Made by a program: the position numbers and the translations under genes. A DNA stretch of 64,000 nt from Candidatus Aminicenantes bacterium UBA1061. Its GTDB lineage: Bacteria; Acidobacteriota; Aminicenantia; Aminicenantales; Saccharicenantaceae. Positions 63,427-64,000 of this stretch are shown here, piece by piece (position 1 is the stretch's first letter; each line of letters begins with the position of its first letter). The notes below the pieces were generated by a model. That model made no database searches and was not told the origin of the DNA. It worked only from the letters and a program-made list of their open reading frames with translations. The stretch spans positions 124,001 through 188,000 of the forward strand of contig DCDG01000023.1 in NCBI GenBank assembly GCA_002316315.1, written 5' to 3'.

Positions 63427-63472
63427 GGAAAATAATTACAGCCTGGAGCAAGTCAACTTGAAATTATTTTCC
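63427..63472. terminator. Long inverted repeat between pbpC and menA
   Basis: GGAAAATAATT at 63427-63437 pairs perfectly with AATTATTTTCC at 63462-63472; a short inner stem (CAAG/CTTG) lies in the loop. It starts six bases after the pbpC stop. It is AT-rich and has no strong T-tract, so it is a weak terminator or a processing signal. Confidence 0.45.
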
Positions 63473-63477
63473 CAGCA

Positions 63478-64000
63478 TTATTTAGCCTCAGATTTTCCCA
63501 TGACTTTAAACTGCCTGACCAGCCGCCGGCCTTCCCCATCAACAAGAACCAACCGATGTTCTCCTGGCGGCGGATTTAAAACTATTTTATGAAAATGCCG
63601 GGTAGCTGCCAGGTAGTCTTCATCCAGATGCCAGTGAATGACTGCTTCCTTTTGCCGGTGAACGGCTTCAAAGACGACTTCCTGAGGTTGCCCATCGAGA
63701 TCAACGGGAATAAAAACAGCTGTGCCTGGCTCAGGATAAACCAGGTTCATTATTCTTGACCCGTCAGACACATCGACCTGATTGCTCCCCCCGGCTCTTA
63801 AAGGAGGTAACAGCCGGTATTCAGGATGCCATGTTCGATAATAATATTCCTGAACCGGAGGCAAGACAAACCAGCTCTGATGTTTCATTCTGGCCACCGA
63901 CTCAAACCGGCTATCAACCCGGTACTTTTCAGTCGGGTCAAGGTGAACTAATTGATGATAACGGCAGGCCTGGTCAAAATGACTTTCAGCCGGAACCCAG
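63478..64000 (-). CDS. pbpC: Penicillin-binding protein 1C, C-terminal part
   Basis: The last 173 residues of a larger protein that runs off the right edge; the frame stays open to base 63999. HQSWFVLPPVQEYYYRTWHP followed by YRLLPPL is the end of the transpeptidase-type part of PbpC proteins. The final domain (MNLVYPEPGTAVFIPVDLDG, VVFEAVHRQKEAVIHWHLDE, HRLVLVDGEGRRLVRQFKV) is the BiPBP_C domain specific to the PBP1C class. PBP1C is a periplasmic, membrane-anchored enzyme of peptidoglycan synthesis. The glycosyltransferase and active-site serine regions are outside the window. An in-frame GTG at 63897 is internal, not the start. Confidence 0.85.
   Translation of the reverse strand, partial: WVPAESHFDQACRYHQLVHLDPTEKYRVDSRFESVARMKHQSWFVLPPVQEYYYRTWHPEYRLLPPLRAGGSNQVDVSDGSRIMNLVYPEPGTAVFIPVDLDGQPQEVVFEAVHRQKEAVIHWHLDEDYLAATRHFHKIVLNPPPGEHRLVLVDGEGRRLVRQFKVMGKSEAK

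Noticed and set aside
63478..63897. Stand-alone 139-residue gene at the right edge
   Set aside because: The frame stays open to the window end and the sequence upstream continues a PBP1C-like protein, so this is the C-terminus of a larger gene.
1..64000. CRISPR array, prophage, restriction or toxin-antitoxin system
   Set aside because: No regularly spaced repeats, phage genes or recognisable defence genes were found; the window is mostly metabolic and envelope genes.

Overview
The window looks like one piece of a chromosome from an anaerobic, saccharolytic and probably peptidolytic Gram-negative-type bacterium, most likely Candidatus Aminicenantes (Acidobacteriota-related). The clues are two GWxTD-domain TPR proteins, a VWFA-related acidobacterial-type protein, two DUF5916 outer-membrane-type proteins, a carboxypeptidase-regulatory TonB-dependent receptor with no SusD partner, GTP-dependent PEPCK and a glycyl radical enzyme. 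The lineage is inferred from gene content only. No rRNA, tRNA, CRISPR or prophage was seen.

Layout. 1-15.3 kb: the 5' end of a secreted protein, GWxTD protein 1, a primary-type sigma-70 factor, two small unknown genes, a flavodoxin-like protein with an iron-sulfur-flavoprotein cysteine motif, an M16 peptidase, DUF5916 protein 1, a DUF486 membrane protein, a LacI-GntR regulator pair and pckG. 15.3-22.5 kb: a tandemly duplicated VWFA-GH127 module in which one copy of each gene is now broken. 22.5-38.7 kb: an L-arabinoside utilisation locus. It holds GH127, GH51 arabinofuranosidase, a LamG-metallophosphoesterase and an exported nitroreductase on the minus strand, then a TonB-dependent receptor, facing a plus-strand operon of ribulokinase, ribulose-5-phosphate 4-epimerase and an L-fucose-isomerase-fold protein that probably acts as the arabinose isomerase. 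Two LacI-type operators lie between the receptor and this operon. 39-49 kb: a HerA-like ATPase, a small basic protein, DUF5916 protein 2, a small secreted protein, an S46 dipeptidyl-peptidase and MscS. 49.4-54 kb: a glycyl radical enzyme resembling trans-4-hydroxyproline dehydratase with its activase, and galM. 54-58.4 kb: GWxTD protein 2, a patatin and an acyl-ACP thioesterase. 58.4-60.6 kb: a REP-associated (Y1/HUH) transposase element with inverted ends, next to a truncated gene that also carries an in-frame amber codon. 60.9-64 kb: a nitroreductase, a CPBP protease, a MenA-like prenyltransferase and the C-terminus of PBP1C.

How the genes fit together. The receptor, exported GH127 and GH51 enzymes and araBDA-type genes form a complete inferred route from arabinose-containing glycans to D-xylulose-5-phosphate. 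The only LacI gene in the window lacks a normal start codon but has an ATT placed like a start behind a Shine-Dalgarno sequence. The HypD-like enzyme and the S46 and M16 peptidases suggest that collagen-like or other peptides are also used. The most notable observations are the reciprocally decayed duplication, the paired LacI operators, two similar GATAT-N5-ATATC palindromes in front of separate catabolic operons, and solitary transposon ends that touch stop codons.
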